Part shown: piece after piece, positions 1 to 7,914 of the stretch
Position numbering within the stretch: the stretch's first letter is position 1
Layout: the number at the start of each line of letters is the position of its first letter
Source of the DNA: JAKFWF01 sp031367505
Lineage (GTDB): Bacteria > Pseudomonadota > Alphaproteobacteria > Rhizobiales > Hyphomicrobiaceae
Assembly (NCBI GenBank): GCA_031367505.1
Contig: JANLPY010000159.1
Span: 1-31,221 of the forward strand
Direction: 5' to 3'
Length of the DNA stretch: 31,221 bases
Made by a program: the position numbers and the translations under genes
The notes under the pieces: generated by a model
What the model was told of the DNA's origin: nothing
The model's database searches: none
The model's input: the letters and a program-made list of their open reading frames with translations, nothing else

Positions 1-388
1 CGATGATGCGCACTAACGCGACGGTGTCGACATCCGCGCCAATACGCAGCAAGCGGCCATTCGCAAGGACGACTTCGATGCTGCTGATGCACGCAGGTTG
101 CGATGGCGCGACAACAAGTGGCGCCGGTGCCGCGATGGCAACCGGAACGAATGTCGAGGCCGGTCGAACAGATCCAGTGGCGTCCTTGCGCCAGCGATAC
201 AGCAAACTCTGCGCAACGCCGTGCCGCCGCGCGACAGCCGAGACGTTAGCGCCAGGCACCAAGGCCTCATCAACGATCGACCGCTTCTCAGCGCGGCTCC
301 ACATCCGGCGCGCCGCGACAATCGCAAAATCCCGTGAAGTCTCATGTCCAGACGTAGGCACGGACCTATCTCCATCGACGACTAACAA
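1..388 (-). CDS. tnpA: IS66-family transposase accessory protein TnpA (partial, C-terminus beyond the window)
   Basis: Read on the minus strand, the frame running from just after a TGA at 392-394 to the window edge contains RRMWSRAEKRSIVDEAL, then VSAVARRHGVAQSLLYRWRKD, and near the edge LRIGADVDTVALVRII. This is the helix-turn-helix plus tail layout of IS66 OrfA/TnpA, which is needed with TnpB and TnpC for transposition. The start is uncertain: TTG at 388 or GTG at 361 are the only early candidates, and no clear ribosome binding site was seen. An ATG at 375 lies in a different frame, so the native start may have been lost by a frameshift. TnpB and TnpC would lie to the left, outside the window. 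The family assignment is firm; whether the gene is active cannot be judged. Confidence 0.75.
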   Translation of the reverse strand, partial: MLVVDGDRSVPTSGHETSRDFAIVAARRMWSRAEKRSIVDEALVPGANVSAVARRHGVAQSLLYRWRKDATGSVRPASTFVPVAIAAPAPLVVAPSQPACISSIEVVLANGRLLRIGADVDTVALVRII

Positions 389-609
389 TCGTCAGACAGA
401 GCCTGCTTTGGAATGCGCGCGCAAGGCGGTCCTGGCCGGATGGGTACGATCCAGCCATTCGGCCTTATGGAGCAAGCGCACCACGAACGAGACCGGTTTG
501 GGCGCTCGTTTCTGGCTTCCATGTTGCGCATGGAAGTTGACCTGATCATCAAGGCACTGAGAGACAAGCGTGCGGTGATCCATGGAGGTAGGCCCGCGCC
601 TACGTTTAC
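1..609 (-). mobile_element. Probable end of an IS66-family insertion sequence
   Basis: The presence of tnpA implies that an IS66 terminus lies to its right. A possible tip is at 593-609, which reads GTAAACGTAGGCGCGGG on the minus strand and begins with GTAA as many IS66 inverted repeats do. The distance from this tip to tnpA (about 200 bases) is long, and the matching repeat is outside the window, so the boundary is a guess. No target duplication could be tested. Confidence 0.35.
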
Positions 610-792
610 CCGCGCCTACGTTTAAACGTTAAATAGCTCGGGACCGATAATGTCAGCAGATAGCAGCGGCGAACGGCAACGCCGAAACCGGATCTACGTG
701 AGCGCCGGCGTTTGTCAGGTATATTGGCCATCCCCACCGTACCTTTAGGATACAGGGGGAAATTGATGAAAAAAACCGGCTCGCACGAACGC
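389..792. other. Non-coding stretch between tnpA and the clpB terminator
   Basis: I recognise no gene here. A minus-strand ORF of 63 codons (583 to 392) ends exactly at the stop preceding the tnpA frame, but its protein resembles nothing I know and has no clear ribosome binding site. The stretch contains the 16-bp tandem repeat at 593-624 and the palindrome at 618-629. It probably combines the IS end with flanking chromosome. Confidence 0.5.
593..624. repeat. Two perfect tandem copies of a 16-bp unit
   Basis: CCCGCGCCTACGTTTA occurs at 593-608 and again at 609-624 without a mismatch. The second copy runs into the 12-bp perfect palindrome ACGTTTAAACGT at 618-629. The position fits the edge of the IS66-type element, so it may mark the insertion point or a duplicated IS tip. 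Confidence 0.85.
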
Positions 793-826
793 AAATCGCC
801 CCCGGAAACGAATCCAGGGGCGATTT
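793..826 (-). terminator. Rho-independent terminator of clpB
   Basis: Arms AAATCGCCCC and GGGGCGATTT form a perfect 10-bp stem with a 14-base loop, 14 bases past the clpB stop codon. On the minus strand no T-run follows directly; seven T residues lie about 17 bases further (769-775). The stem is clear, its strength as a terminator less so. Confidence 0.7.
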
Positions 827-840
827 AATGTGTGACGCCC

Positions 841-3441
841 TCACGCCGCGACCTTCTTTGCTCCATCGCTTTTGAGCACAAGAGCACCGTTCTTCGCAGT
901 CACTCGAACGGTTTGCCCATCAGCTATCTCACCGGACAATATCGCTTCGGCGAGTTTGTCCTGGACGTTGCGTTGGATCACTCGCTTCAAGGGACGCGCG
1001 CCGTAGGCTGGATCGTAGCCTTGATTTGCCAACCAAGTGCGTGCTGCATCGTCGAGTTCGATCGTTATCTTCCGATCGACGAGCAGCTTGGCAAGCCGGG
1101 CAAGCTGAATATCGACAATTGCACCCATCTGGTCGCGCTGCAGACGGTGGAAGAGGATGATATCATCCAGCCGGTTCAGGAATTCGGGTCTGAATTTGAC
1201 GCGCACTTCGGCCATCACGAATTCTCGAACCGCCTCGCTTTCCTCGCCCTCTTTTTGATTGACGAGATACTCGGCTCCGATGTTCGAGGTCATGATGATG
1301 AGCGTGTTTTTGAAGTCGACCGTTCGGCCCTGGCCGTCGGTCAATCGTCCATCGTCGAGCACTTGCAGCAACACGTTAAAAACGTCTGGATGCGCTTTCT
1401 CGATCTCGTCGAAAAGCACGACTTGGTAAGGCCTGCGCCGTACGGCTTCGGTCAACGCGCCCCCCTCATCGTAACCGACATATCCTGGCGGCGCGCCGAT
1501 CAACCGGGATACCGAGTGTTTCTCCATATACTCGCTCATATCCATGCGAATGAGCGCGGTCTCGTCGTCGAACAAGAAGCTCGCGAGCGCTTTCGTCAAC
1601 TCGGTTTTACCGACGCCCGTGGGGCCCAAGAACATGAACGAGCCGATCGGCCGGTTTGGATCCTGCAGCCCCGCACGAGCCCGGCGAACCGCGGTCGAAA
1701 CGGCTTTAACGGCTTCGCTTTGTCCGATCACCCTTTTTGCCAAAGCCTCTTCCATTTTGAGTAACTTTGCGCGCTCGCCCTCAAGCATACGATCGACAGG
1801 AATGCCAGTCCAACGCGAAACGACCTGAGCGATATGATCGGGCGTCACCGCCTCCTCCATCATCGGCGCTGCCCCGTCGCCTGCTTCCTTGGCCTTCAGC
1901 TGCTTTTCCAATTCGGGGATGACGCTGTATGTCAACTCGCCGGCGCGCTGATACAAACCCTTCCGCTGAGCCTGATCGAGTTCGGTGCGGCGCGTCTCCA
2001 ATTCTTCTTTGATCTTTTGCGCGTCGCCGAGTTTGTTCTTCTCGTTCTGCCAACGATTTGTCATGCTCGTCGAGCGTTCGTCGAGGTCAGCAAGCTCTTT
2101 CTCCAGCTTCGACAGCCGGTCGCGTGACGCTGTATCGTTTTCCTTTTTCAACGCTTCGCGTTCGATGCGCAGCTGCATCAGACGGCGATCGATTTCATCC
2201 AATTCTTCCGGCTTGCTATCCACCTGCATGCGTAAGCGCGAAGCCGCTTCATCAACAAGATCAATGGCTTTGTCGGGCAAGAAGCGATCCGAGATGTAGC
2301 GGTTCGATAAGGTTGCGGCGGCGACGATCGCGCTATCGGTGATACGAACACCGTGGTGAAGTTCATACTTCTCTTTCAAGCCGCGAAGGATCGAGATGGT
2401 ATCTTCAACCGTCGGCTCGTTGACGAAGATTGGTTGAAATCGGCGAGCGAGTGCGGCGTCTTTTTCGATATGCTTGCGGTATTCATCGAGAGTGGTTGCC
2501 CCAACGCAATGTAATTCGCCACGCGCGAGCGCTGGTTTGAGCAGGTTGGACGCATCCATCGATCCTTCTGACTTGCCGGCGCCGACGATGGTGTGCAACT
2601 CGTCGATAAATAGAATGATTTTACCGGCCTCGGACGTGACTTCAGACAGGACGGCCTTCAACCGCTCCTCGAATTCGCCGCGATATTTAGCGCCGGCAAT
2701 CAGCGCGCCCATGTCCAGAGAGAGCAGCTTTTTGTCTTTCAGGCTTTCGGGCACGTCGCCTTTGACGATGCGTTGTGCTAGGCCTTCCGCGATCGCGGTC
2801 TTGCCGACGCCGGGTTCGCCGATCAAAACCGGATTATTCTTGGTGCGCCGTGATAATACCTGGATCGTCCTGCGGATCTCATCATCACGACCGATAACCG
2901 GGTCGAGCTTGCCGTTGGCAGCTGCCTCGGTAAGGTCCCGCGCATACTTTTTCAGCGCGTCATAAGATTGTTCGGCAGAAGCTGAGTCAGCTTTGCGGCC
3001 CTTTCGAATGTCATTGATGGCACCATTGAGCCCCTGCGCGGTAACGCCGGCTTCTGCCAATATGCGGCCAGCTTCTGATCCCTTTTCAAGGGCGATCGCG
3101 AGTAACAGTCGCTCAGCGGTCACAAAGCTATCACCGGCCTTTTCGGCGAGTTTCTCGGCGGCGTCAAACACGCGGGCAAGTTCGGGCGCAATATATACCT
3201 GACCGGCCCCGCCGCCAGACACCTTCGGTCGCTTGGCGAGGCTCAACTCAATGGCCTTGAGTGCGTCTTTCGCTCGGCCGCCCGATCGGTTGATCAAACC
3301 GCTGGCCAGCCCCTCCTCATCGTCGAGAAGTACCTTCAGCACATGCTCTGTCGAAAACTGCTGATGTCCTTCGCGAACAGCAAGGCTTTGAGCGGACTGA
3401 ATAAAACCCTTGGATCGATCGGTGTATTTGTCAAAGTTCAT
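841..3441 (-). CDS. clpB: ATP-dependent disaggregase ClpB
   Basis: ClpB is a cytoplasmic hexameric AAA+ chaperone that works with DnaK/DnaJ/GrpE to pull proteins out of aggregates. The 866-residue product is full length. It has the Clp N-domain (1-145), the first AAA+ module with Walker A GEPGVGKT at 208-215 and Walker B ending FIDELHT, a long charged coiled-coil middle region rich in E, K and R that distinguishes ClpB from ClpA and ClpC, and a second module with Walker A GPTGVGKT near 605-612 and LFDEIEKAH. The start at 3441 (MNFDKYTDRS) matches the family and has GAGGG upstream; an open frame reaching 3573 is not needed. The gene stands alone, convergent with nothing, with its own terminator. 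A heat-shock promoter is expected from the family, but I could not identify one confidently. Confidence 0.97.
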   Translation of the reverse strand: MNFDKYTDRSKGFIQSAQSLAVREGHQQFSTEHVLKVLLDDEEGLASGLINRSGGRAKDALKAIELSLAKRPKVSGGGAGQVYIAPELARVFDAAEKLAEKAGDSFVTAERLLLAIALEKGSEAGRILAEAGVTAQGLNGAINDIRKGRKADSASAEQSYDALKKYARDLTEAAANGKLDPVIGRDDEIRRTIQVLSRRTKNNPVLIGEPGVGKTAIAEGLAQRIVKGDVPESLKDKKLLSLDMGALIAGAKYRGEFEERLKAVLSEVTSEAGKIILFIDELHTIVGAGKSEGSMDASNLLKPALARGELHCVGATTLDEYRKHIEKDAALARRFQPIFVNEPTVEDTISILRGLKEKYELHHGVRITDSAIVAAATLSNRYISDRFLPDKAIDLVDEAASRLRMQVDSKPEELDEIDRRLMQLRIEREALKKENDTASRDRLSKLEKELADLDERSTSMTNRWQNEKNKLGDAQKIKEELETRRTELDQAQRKGLYQRAGELTYSVIPELEKQLKAKEAGDGAAPMMEEAVTPDHIAQVVSRWTGIPVDRMLEGERAKLLKMEEALAKRVIGQSEAVKAVSTAVRRARAGLQDPNRPIGSFMFLGPTGVGKTELTKALASFLFDDETALIRMDMSEYMEKHSVSRLIGAPPGYVGYDEGGALTEAVRRRPYQVVLFDEIEKAHPDVFNVLLQVLDDGRLTDGQGRTVDFKNTLIIMTSNIGAEYLVNQKEGEESEAVREFVMAEVRVKFRPEFLNRLDDIILFHRLQRDQMGAIVDIQLARLAKLLVDRKITIELDDAARTWLANQGYDPAYGARPLKRVIQRNVQDKLAEAILSGEIADGQTVRVTAKNGALVLKSDGAKKVAA

Positions 3442-3711
3442 AGACAGTGCCCTCGTTCGGCGATGCGTCTCCACCCTGTACGGCTTGGAAGATGCACCCT
3501 GACTTCTTCTACATAAGCACCCAACCAGCCCAACCGGCACCGGACCTTGATGCAGGTCATAAATGGTGGCCATCGGTCCGCGTGAGAAGAGGGACTACCA
3601 GTTTATTCGCCCGAGCCTGTAGCGTGACGTGGTTCGCGGCCGTGGTTGAATTCGACCGCTAACCGACGGGTGGCGGAAAGCCTGGCTTCTTGCGCACACC
3701 CCCGGGCGCTG

Positions 3712-3732
3712 CTTAGTTGCTGGGCAACTGAG
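3712..3732 (+). promoter_or_regulatory. Hairpin or palindromic operator touching the mccB ribosome binding site
   Basis: CTTAGTTGC and GCAACTGAG form a 9-bp stem with one G-U pair and a three-base loop (TGG). The 3' arm ends at 3732, inside the AGAGG ribosome binding site at 3731-3735. As RNA it could hinder ribosome access; as DNA it is a 21-bp dyad that could bind a regulator. The rest of the 299-base gap between clpB and mccB (3442-3740) must hold both divergent promoters, but I could not assign them. Confidence 0.45.
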
Positions 3733-3740
3733 AGGTGCCA

Positions 3741-5348
3741 ATGTCCGTTCTGAAGTCGTCAATTAATACGTCCTCCGAGGAATTTCGAGCGAATACTCGA
3801 AGCATGCGGTTATTGACCGGCGATCTTGCCCAAAAGCGCGCGGAAATCGCGGTCGGCGGCCCGCTAAAGTTGCGCGAGCGTCATGTCGCTCGCGGTAAGT
3901 TGTTGCCGCGCGATCGGGTGATGGGGTTACTGGATCCTGGTTCCCCGTTCCTCGAGTTGTCGCAATTCGCGGCGTTCGGGCAATACTCAGGTGATATTCA
4001 CGGCGCCGGCGTGATCACCGGGGTTGGCCGTGTCTCCGGCCGCGAGGTGATGATCGTATGCAACGATGCGACGATCAAGGGCGGCACCTACTACCCGATG
4101 ACTGTGAAAAAGCACGTGCGCGCTCAGGAAATCGCCTGGGAAAACCATCTGCCGTGCGTTTATTTGGTCGATAGCGGCGGGGCAAACTTGCCGCATCACA
4201 CCGAGGTCTTTCCGGATAAGGAGCACTTCGGCCGTATCTTCTATAACCAGGCGCGCATGTCGGCGGATGGCATCCCCCAGATCGCCGTTGTGATGGGAAG
4301 CTGCACCGCGGGTGGCGCCTATGTTCCGGCGATGTCGGATGAAAGCGTGATTGTTCGCAATCAAGGAACTATTTTCCTTGGAGGCCCGCCACTGGTCAAG
4401 GCGGCAACCGGGGAGACGGTTTCGGCCGAGGATTTGGGCGGCGCTGATGTTCATACGAGACTATCTGGCGTTGCCGATCATTACGCGCTGAATGATCATC
4501 ACGCTTTGGAGATCGCGCGCGCGATCGTCGGCAACTTGAACAAGGTGAAGCAGCCAGATGTGGCGACCCGGGAGCCGCGTGCACCGAAGTACGATATTGC
4601 TGAACTCGATGGCGTTTTGCCTGCCTCGCTGATGACGCAATACGACACGCGCGAGGTGATTGCCCGCCTGATCGACGGCTCGGAGTTCGACGAGTTCAAG
4701 GCACTGTATGCGACGACGATCGTGACGGGTTTCGCTCATATCGAAGGACTGCCGGTGGGTATCGTTGCCAACAACGGCATCCTGTATTCGGAGACGGCGC
4801 AGAAGGCCGCCCACTTCATCGAGTTGTGCGGGCACCGGCGCATTCCGCTGCTGTTTCTACAAAACATCACCGGCTTCATGGTCGGGCGCGAGGCGGAAGC
4901 TGGCGGCATCGCGCGGCACGGCGCCAAGATGGTGACCGCTGTTGCAACCGCGCGCGTGCCGAAGATTACCGTGATTATCGGTGGATCATACGGTGCTGGT
5001 AACTACGCGATGTGCGGCCGCGCCTATGGTCCACGCTTCCTGTTTACCTGGCCGAATGCGCGCATCTCCGTGATGGGCGGCGCCCAGGCCGCGGGTGTGT
5101 TGGCGACGGTTCGGCGTGACAACCTTGAAGCCGACGGCAAGACTTGGAGTAAGGAAGAAGAGGCTGCCTTCAAGAAACCGATCATCGACCAGTACGAGGC
5201 CGACGGGCATCCCTACTATGCGAGCTCAAGGCTGTGGGACGACGGCATCATCATGCCGAGCGAAACCCGCCGGGTGGTCGCGTTGTCGCTAAGCGCCGCG
5301 CTCAACGCACCCATCGAGGGACCGAAGTTCGGCGTGTTTAGGATGTGA
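3741..5348 (+). CDS. mccB: Acyl-CoA carboxylase beta subunit, methylcrotonyl-CoA carboxylase type
   Basis: The 535-residue protein is a biotin-dependent carboxyltransferase subunit. It transfers CO2 from carboxybiotin to an acyl-CoA, probably 3-methylcrotonyl-CoA in leucine breakdown. Typical stretches are GGANLPHHTEVFPD, HFGRIFYNQARMS, VVMGSCTAGGAYVPAMSDE, GTIFLGGPPLVKAATGE, and the C-terminal half with IIGGSYGAGNYAMCGRAYGP and MGGAQAAGVLA. These fit MCC or geranyl-CoA carboxylase beta better than propionyl-CoA carboxylase. ATG 3741 is chosen because AGAGG lies five bases upstream; an in-frame GTG at 3735 overlaps that site. The biotin carboxylase/biotin carrier subunit and other leucine-degradation genes usually found beside it are missing here. 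Its stop lies 18 bases from the end of the convergent carbonic anhydrase gene. Confidence 0.88.
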   Translation: MSVLKSSINTSSEEFRANTRSMRLLTGDLAQKRAEIAVGGPLKLRERHVARGKLLPRDRVMGLLDPGSPFLELSQFAAFGQYSGDIHGAGVITGVGRVSGREVMIVCNDATIKGGTYYPMTVKKHVRAQEIAWENHLPCVYLVDSGGANLPHHTEVFPDKEHFGRIFYNQARMSADGIPQIAVVMGSCTAGGAYVPAMSDESVIVRNQGTIFLGGPPLVKAATGETVSAEDLGGADVHTRLSGVADHYALNDHHALEIARAIVGNLNKVKQPDVATREPRAPKYDIAELDGVLPASLMTQYDTREVIARLIDGSEFDEFKALYATTIVTGFAHIEGLPVGIVANNGILYSETAQKAAHFIELCGHRRIPLLFLQNITGFMVGREAEAGGIARHGAKMVTAVATARVPKITVIIGGSYGAGNYAMCGRAYGPRFLFTWPNARISVMGGAQAAGVLATVRRDNLEADGKTWSKEEEAAFKKPIIDQYEADGHPYYASSRLWDDGIIMPSETRRVVALSLSAALNAPIEGPKFGVFRM

Positions 5349-5366
5349 AGTCGCCGGGCTCTAACC

Positions 5367-6005
5367 TTACAGCGGTACAAATTCCGCAGTCGCCTGATTG
5401 TAGACCGACAGCGTGCCCGATCCGATGTCGAAGTAGGCGCCATGCAGGGAGAGCCGCCCCTTGCCTTCGAGGATCTTGATACACGGGAATGTGCGCAGGT
5501 TGTCCAACGAGGCGATGACCGATTCGCGTTCGAGAGCGGCGCGGATCTCTGGCAGCGGCCGGCCAGCGAACGCCGTCATGATGCGGGCGCGACCCTCGTC
5601 CAAAATCGACATCCAGTTGGTGATGAATTGCGCCTCGGATTGTCGCGCCGTGTCGTGCTCAAGACAGGCCCGCACGCCACCGCATCCGGAATGGCCGATC
5701 ACGACGATGTGCTTGACGCGCAAATTCAGGGCGGCAAATTCCAGTGCCGCGCTGACGCCGTGATACTTACCCGTGGTCTCGAACGGTGGCACCAGATTGG
5801 CCACGTTGCGCACCACGAACAATTCGCCCGGCATGGCACCGAAAATCGTTTCCGGATCGACGCGGCTGTCGCAGCACGAGACGATCATGACCTCGGGGTT
5901 CTGGCCGTTATTGGCAAGCTCCTCGTATCGATCCTGGTTCGGCGTGAAATGGCGGAACTTGAATCTGCGGAAGCGATCAGCCAGAACTTCTGGGAAGTGG
6001 GTCAT
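5367..6005 (-). CDS. Beta-class carbonic anhydrase
   Basis: This enzyme interconverts CO2 and bicarbonate in the cytoplasm. The 212-residue protein carries the beta-class zinc site: C45 with D46 and R48 in SCCDSRVDP, then H105 and C108 in GHSGCGG. NVANLVPPFE and YHGVSAALEFA are also typical of the family. There is no signal peptide. Bicarbonate is the co-substrate of the carboxylase encoded convergently next door, so a metabolic link is possible, but the two genes do not share an operon. The gene starts only tens of bases from the divergent RNA methyltransferase gene. Confidence 0.95.
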   Translation of the reverse strand: MTHFPEVLADRFRRFKFRHFTPNQDRYEELANNGQNPEVMIVSCCDSRVDPETIFGAMPGELFVVRNVANLVPPFETTGKYHGVSAALEFAALNLRVKHIVVIGHSGCGGVRACLEHDTARQSEAQFITNWMSILDEGRARIMTAFAGRPLPEIRAALERESVIASLDNLRTFPCIKILEGKGRLSLHGAYFDIGSGTLSVYNQATAEFVPL

Positions 6006-6058
6006 CGGGTATCCCTGAAATTGATGTCATGGCCAGCCGAGTAGGCTATAGCGTGCAA

Positions 6059-6625
6059 ATGAGCGAAGACCGAATGACTTTCAAGGAAAATTGGCCGCCA
6101 CTCGCCCGAGGCTACTTTGCCATCGGAGCTGAACGCACGTCAAAATCTCTAAATCTCGGTAATTTGATGCGTTCGGCGCATGCGTTCGGGGCGAGCTTCA
6201 CGTTTACCATTGGGGCAACCTACCACGCGCTCGAAGCCCGCGCCGACACTTCCAAGGGACAACTGCATCTGCCGCACTATAACTGGCTCTCGAAAGCCGA
6301 GATGGTGCTGCCGCAGGGGTGCAGTCTCGTCGGCATCGAGTTGACCGATGACGCGATCGATTTGCCGAGCTTCAGGCATCCGTTGCGAGCGGCTTATATC
6401 CTGGGCCCGGAACAGGGGTCGATTTCGCCTGAACTCCTTGATGCGTGCAACCACGTGGTGAAGATACCGACAAGCTTTTGCGTCAACGTGGCGATGGCAG
6501 GGGCAATCGTCATGTACGACCGGGTGAAGACCTTGGCGCGCTTTGCCGATCGGCCGGTTATGGAAGGTGGCCCGAAAGCAGCACTTCAACCGCATGTTCA
6601 CGGGCGCAACACAACCGGCCGGTGA
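6059..6625 (+). CDS. TrmH/SpoU-family RNA 2'-O-methyltransferase
   Basis: The protein is a SAM-dependent SPOUT methyltransferase that probably methylates a ribose in tRNA or rRNA. All three family motifs are visible: NLGNLMRSAHAFGA near the N-terminus, YILGPEQGSISPELLDACN, and PTSFCVNVAMAGAIVMYDRV, which contributes to the knotted SAM site. It is short (188 residues from this start) and lacks an extra RNA-binding domain. Starts at 6029, 6059 and 6074 are all possible. I chose 6059 because 6029 leaves only 23 bases to the divergent carbonic anhydrase start. The substrate nucleotide cannot be told from sequence. Confidence 0.88.
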   Translation: MSEDRMTFKENWPPLARGYFAIGAERTSKSLNLGNLMRSAHAFGASFTFTIGATYHALEARADTSKGQLHLPHYNWLSKAEMVLPQGCSLVGIELTDDAIDLPSFRHPLRAAYILGPEQGSISPELLDACNHVVKIPTSFCVNVAMAGAIVMYDRVKTLARFADRPVMEGGPKAALQPHVHGRNTTGR

Positions 6626-6656
6626 CAACGCGACATTGAATTTCTATACGAGGATC

Positions 6657-7160
6657 ATGCGCAAAATCATCGCGATCACACTCTCAGTCACAATCGCCGC
6701 CGCCTTCGCGCAGGCGGCGCTTTCGCAGACGCGCGCCATCAAGAAATTCGGCGAGTGGCGGGTGCTGGCTCATGAAACGGCTGACACGCGCATCTGCTTT
6801 GCCATCGCCTCACCGCGCATCAGCGATCCACCCGATGCCAGCAACGGCGCGCACTTCTACATTTCCGCCTGGCCGAAAGAGGGCGTGCGCGCCGAGATCA
6901 GCGTTAAGACGAGCGCTTCACTCAAGCTTGGCGCACCTGCGTCGATCCAACTCGATCAGACCTTCTACAAGTTGTTCTCGAAAGGCGACCGCGCCTTCGT
7001 AATCGACACAACCGACGAGCTGAAACTCCTAGAAGCAATGAAAAGAGGTTCGACGGTGACGGTATTGGCTCAAAATGAGCAGGGCGTCATAAGCAAGGAT
7101 ACGTACTCTTTGTCGGGTATCGTTCAGGCGTTGCAGGCGGTGAGCGGTGGCTGCAAATAA
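6657..7160 (+). CDS. Invasion-associated locus B (IalB) family secreted protein
   Basis: The 167-residue product begins with a signal peptide (MRKIIAITLS, then an alanine-rich core cleaved near ALSQT). The mature part fits the IalB family of alphaproteobacteria: KKFGEWRVLAHE at the front, ICFAIASPR, FYISAWPKEGVRAEISV, a central beta-rich part with DRAFVIDTTDELKLLEAMKRGSTVTV, then DTYSLSGIVQALQAV and a final Cys. IalB was named from Bartonella invasion, but family members are common in free-living Rhizobiales and have no defined biochemical role. The ATG at 6657 has ACGAGG only three bases upstream. It follows the methyltransferase gene by 31 bases and may be co-transcribed. Confidence 0.85.
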   Translation: MRKIIAITLSVTIAAAFAQAALSQTRAIKKFGEWRVLAHETADTRICFAIASPRISDPPDASNGAHFYISAWPKEGVRAEISVKTSASLKLGAPASIQLDQTFYKLFSKGDRAFVIDTTDELKLLEAMKRGSTVTVLAQNEQGVISKDTYSLSGIVQALQAVSGGCK

Positions 7161-7230
7161 ATAATAAAACGACCCGAGCGGTGGCACGAAGTTTGCGGTA
7201 AGATTGGTTGATCCGTCATCGGAGTTAATC

Positions 7231-7914
7231 ATGCGTTTTCTGTGCGCAGTATTCGCCTTACTCAGTCTGTCTTCGGCAGCCAGGGCCGATAACTGGAGCC
7301 TGCCGCCGGCCGGATATGGCTACGCGGCAATCGCCAGATGCGGAAACGCTGGTGCTGCAACTCTAAAGCCCAATGAAGCGCGATACGAAATCTGTGCTGA
7401 CCAAATGGCACTGTTCGCGGCGGCCGTAGAGAAAGCGCGCCTCGATAAGCGACTTTTAATCGTTGATTTTGGCGCAACCTGGTGCCCCTGGTGCAAATCG
7501 TTGCAAGCGGAGTGGCGGAAGACCAAATTGTTAGGTGGCGCCGACAAACGTCTCGATCTCGGTGCGACCTTCGATGTCGTGGAGATTGGCATTTCGACGC
7601 TTCAGGAGGGCCGCATGACCGACATTCCAAGCGGCCACGCCGTACTTGACCATGTTCTTGCCGCGACCAAGGGCACTAAACTCAAATCGATCCCTTTCCT
7701 GGCGGTCCTCGATCCGGGCGATCGAGCGAAGACCGTTGCCCGCAGTCTCGACGATTTTGAACAGCCCAATTCGGGAAAGCACGATCCATCGCAGATCCGC
7801 ACCTTTCTTGTGGAAACCCACGCTTATATGCGCTCAGGCGCGGCTGCCCCGTCGGAGCCCGGTTGGCTTCGCAAAAAAATCCGACGTGCATGGATGCGCG
7901 TGATTAGCGATTGA
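7231..7914 (+). CDS. Secreted thioredoxin-fold protein with a CPWC active site
   Basis: The 227-residue protein has an N-terminal signal peptide (MRFLCAVFAL to about ARA-D20). Its thioredoxin-like segment reads LLIVDFGATWCPWCKSLQAEW, with the redox pair C85 and C88, followed by a SIPFLAVLDP stretch matching the cis-proline region. C37 and C55 lie upstream and could form a structural disulfide. It is probably a periplasmic disulfide reductase or isomerase of unknown partner, resembling the thioredoxin_7/DUF953-like proteins more than classical TrxA. Start 7231 has GGAG six bases upstream. The 3' end overlaps the convergent nhaA gene by 11 bases. Confidence 0.85.
   Translation: MRFLCAVFALLSLSSAARADNWSLPPAGYGYAAIARCGNAGAATLKPNEARYEICADQMALFAAAVEKARLDKRLLIVDFGATWCPWCKSLQAEWRKTKLLGGADKRLDLGATFDVVEIGISTLQEGRMTDIPSGHAVLDHVLAATKGTKLKSIPFLAVLDPGDRAKTVARSLDDFEQPNSGKHDPSQIRTFLVETHAYMRSGAAAPSEPGWLRKKIRRAWMRVISD

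Noticed and set aside
13..375. A 120-codon minus-strand open frame with an ATG start
   Set aside because: Another frame of the same strand reads as IS66 TnpA; this one is arginine-rich and without known motifs.
392..583. A 63-codon minus-strand open frame upstream of tnpA
   Set aside because: It has no clear ribosome binding site or known resemblance; kept only as a remark in the non-coding stretch.
832..1764. A 310-codon plus-strand open frame
   Set aside because: It lies entirely antisense to the second half of clpB, has no recognisable domain, and is explained by the codon bias of clpB.
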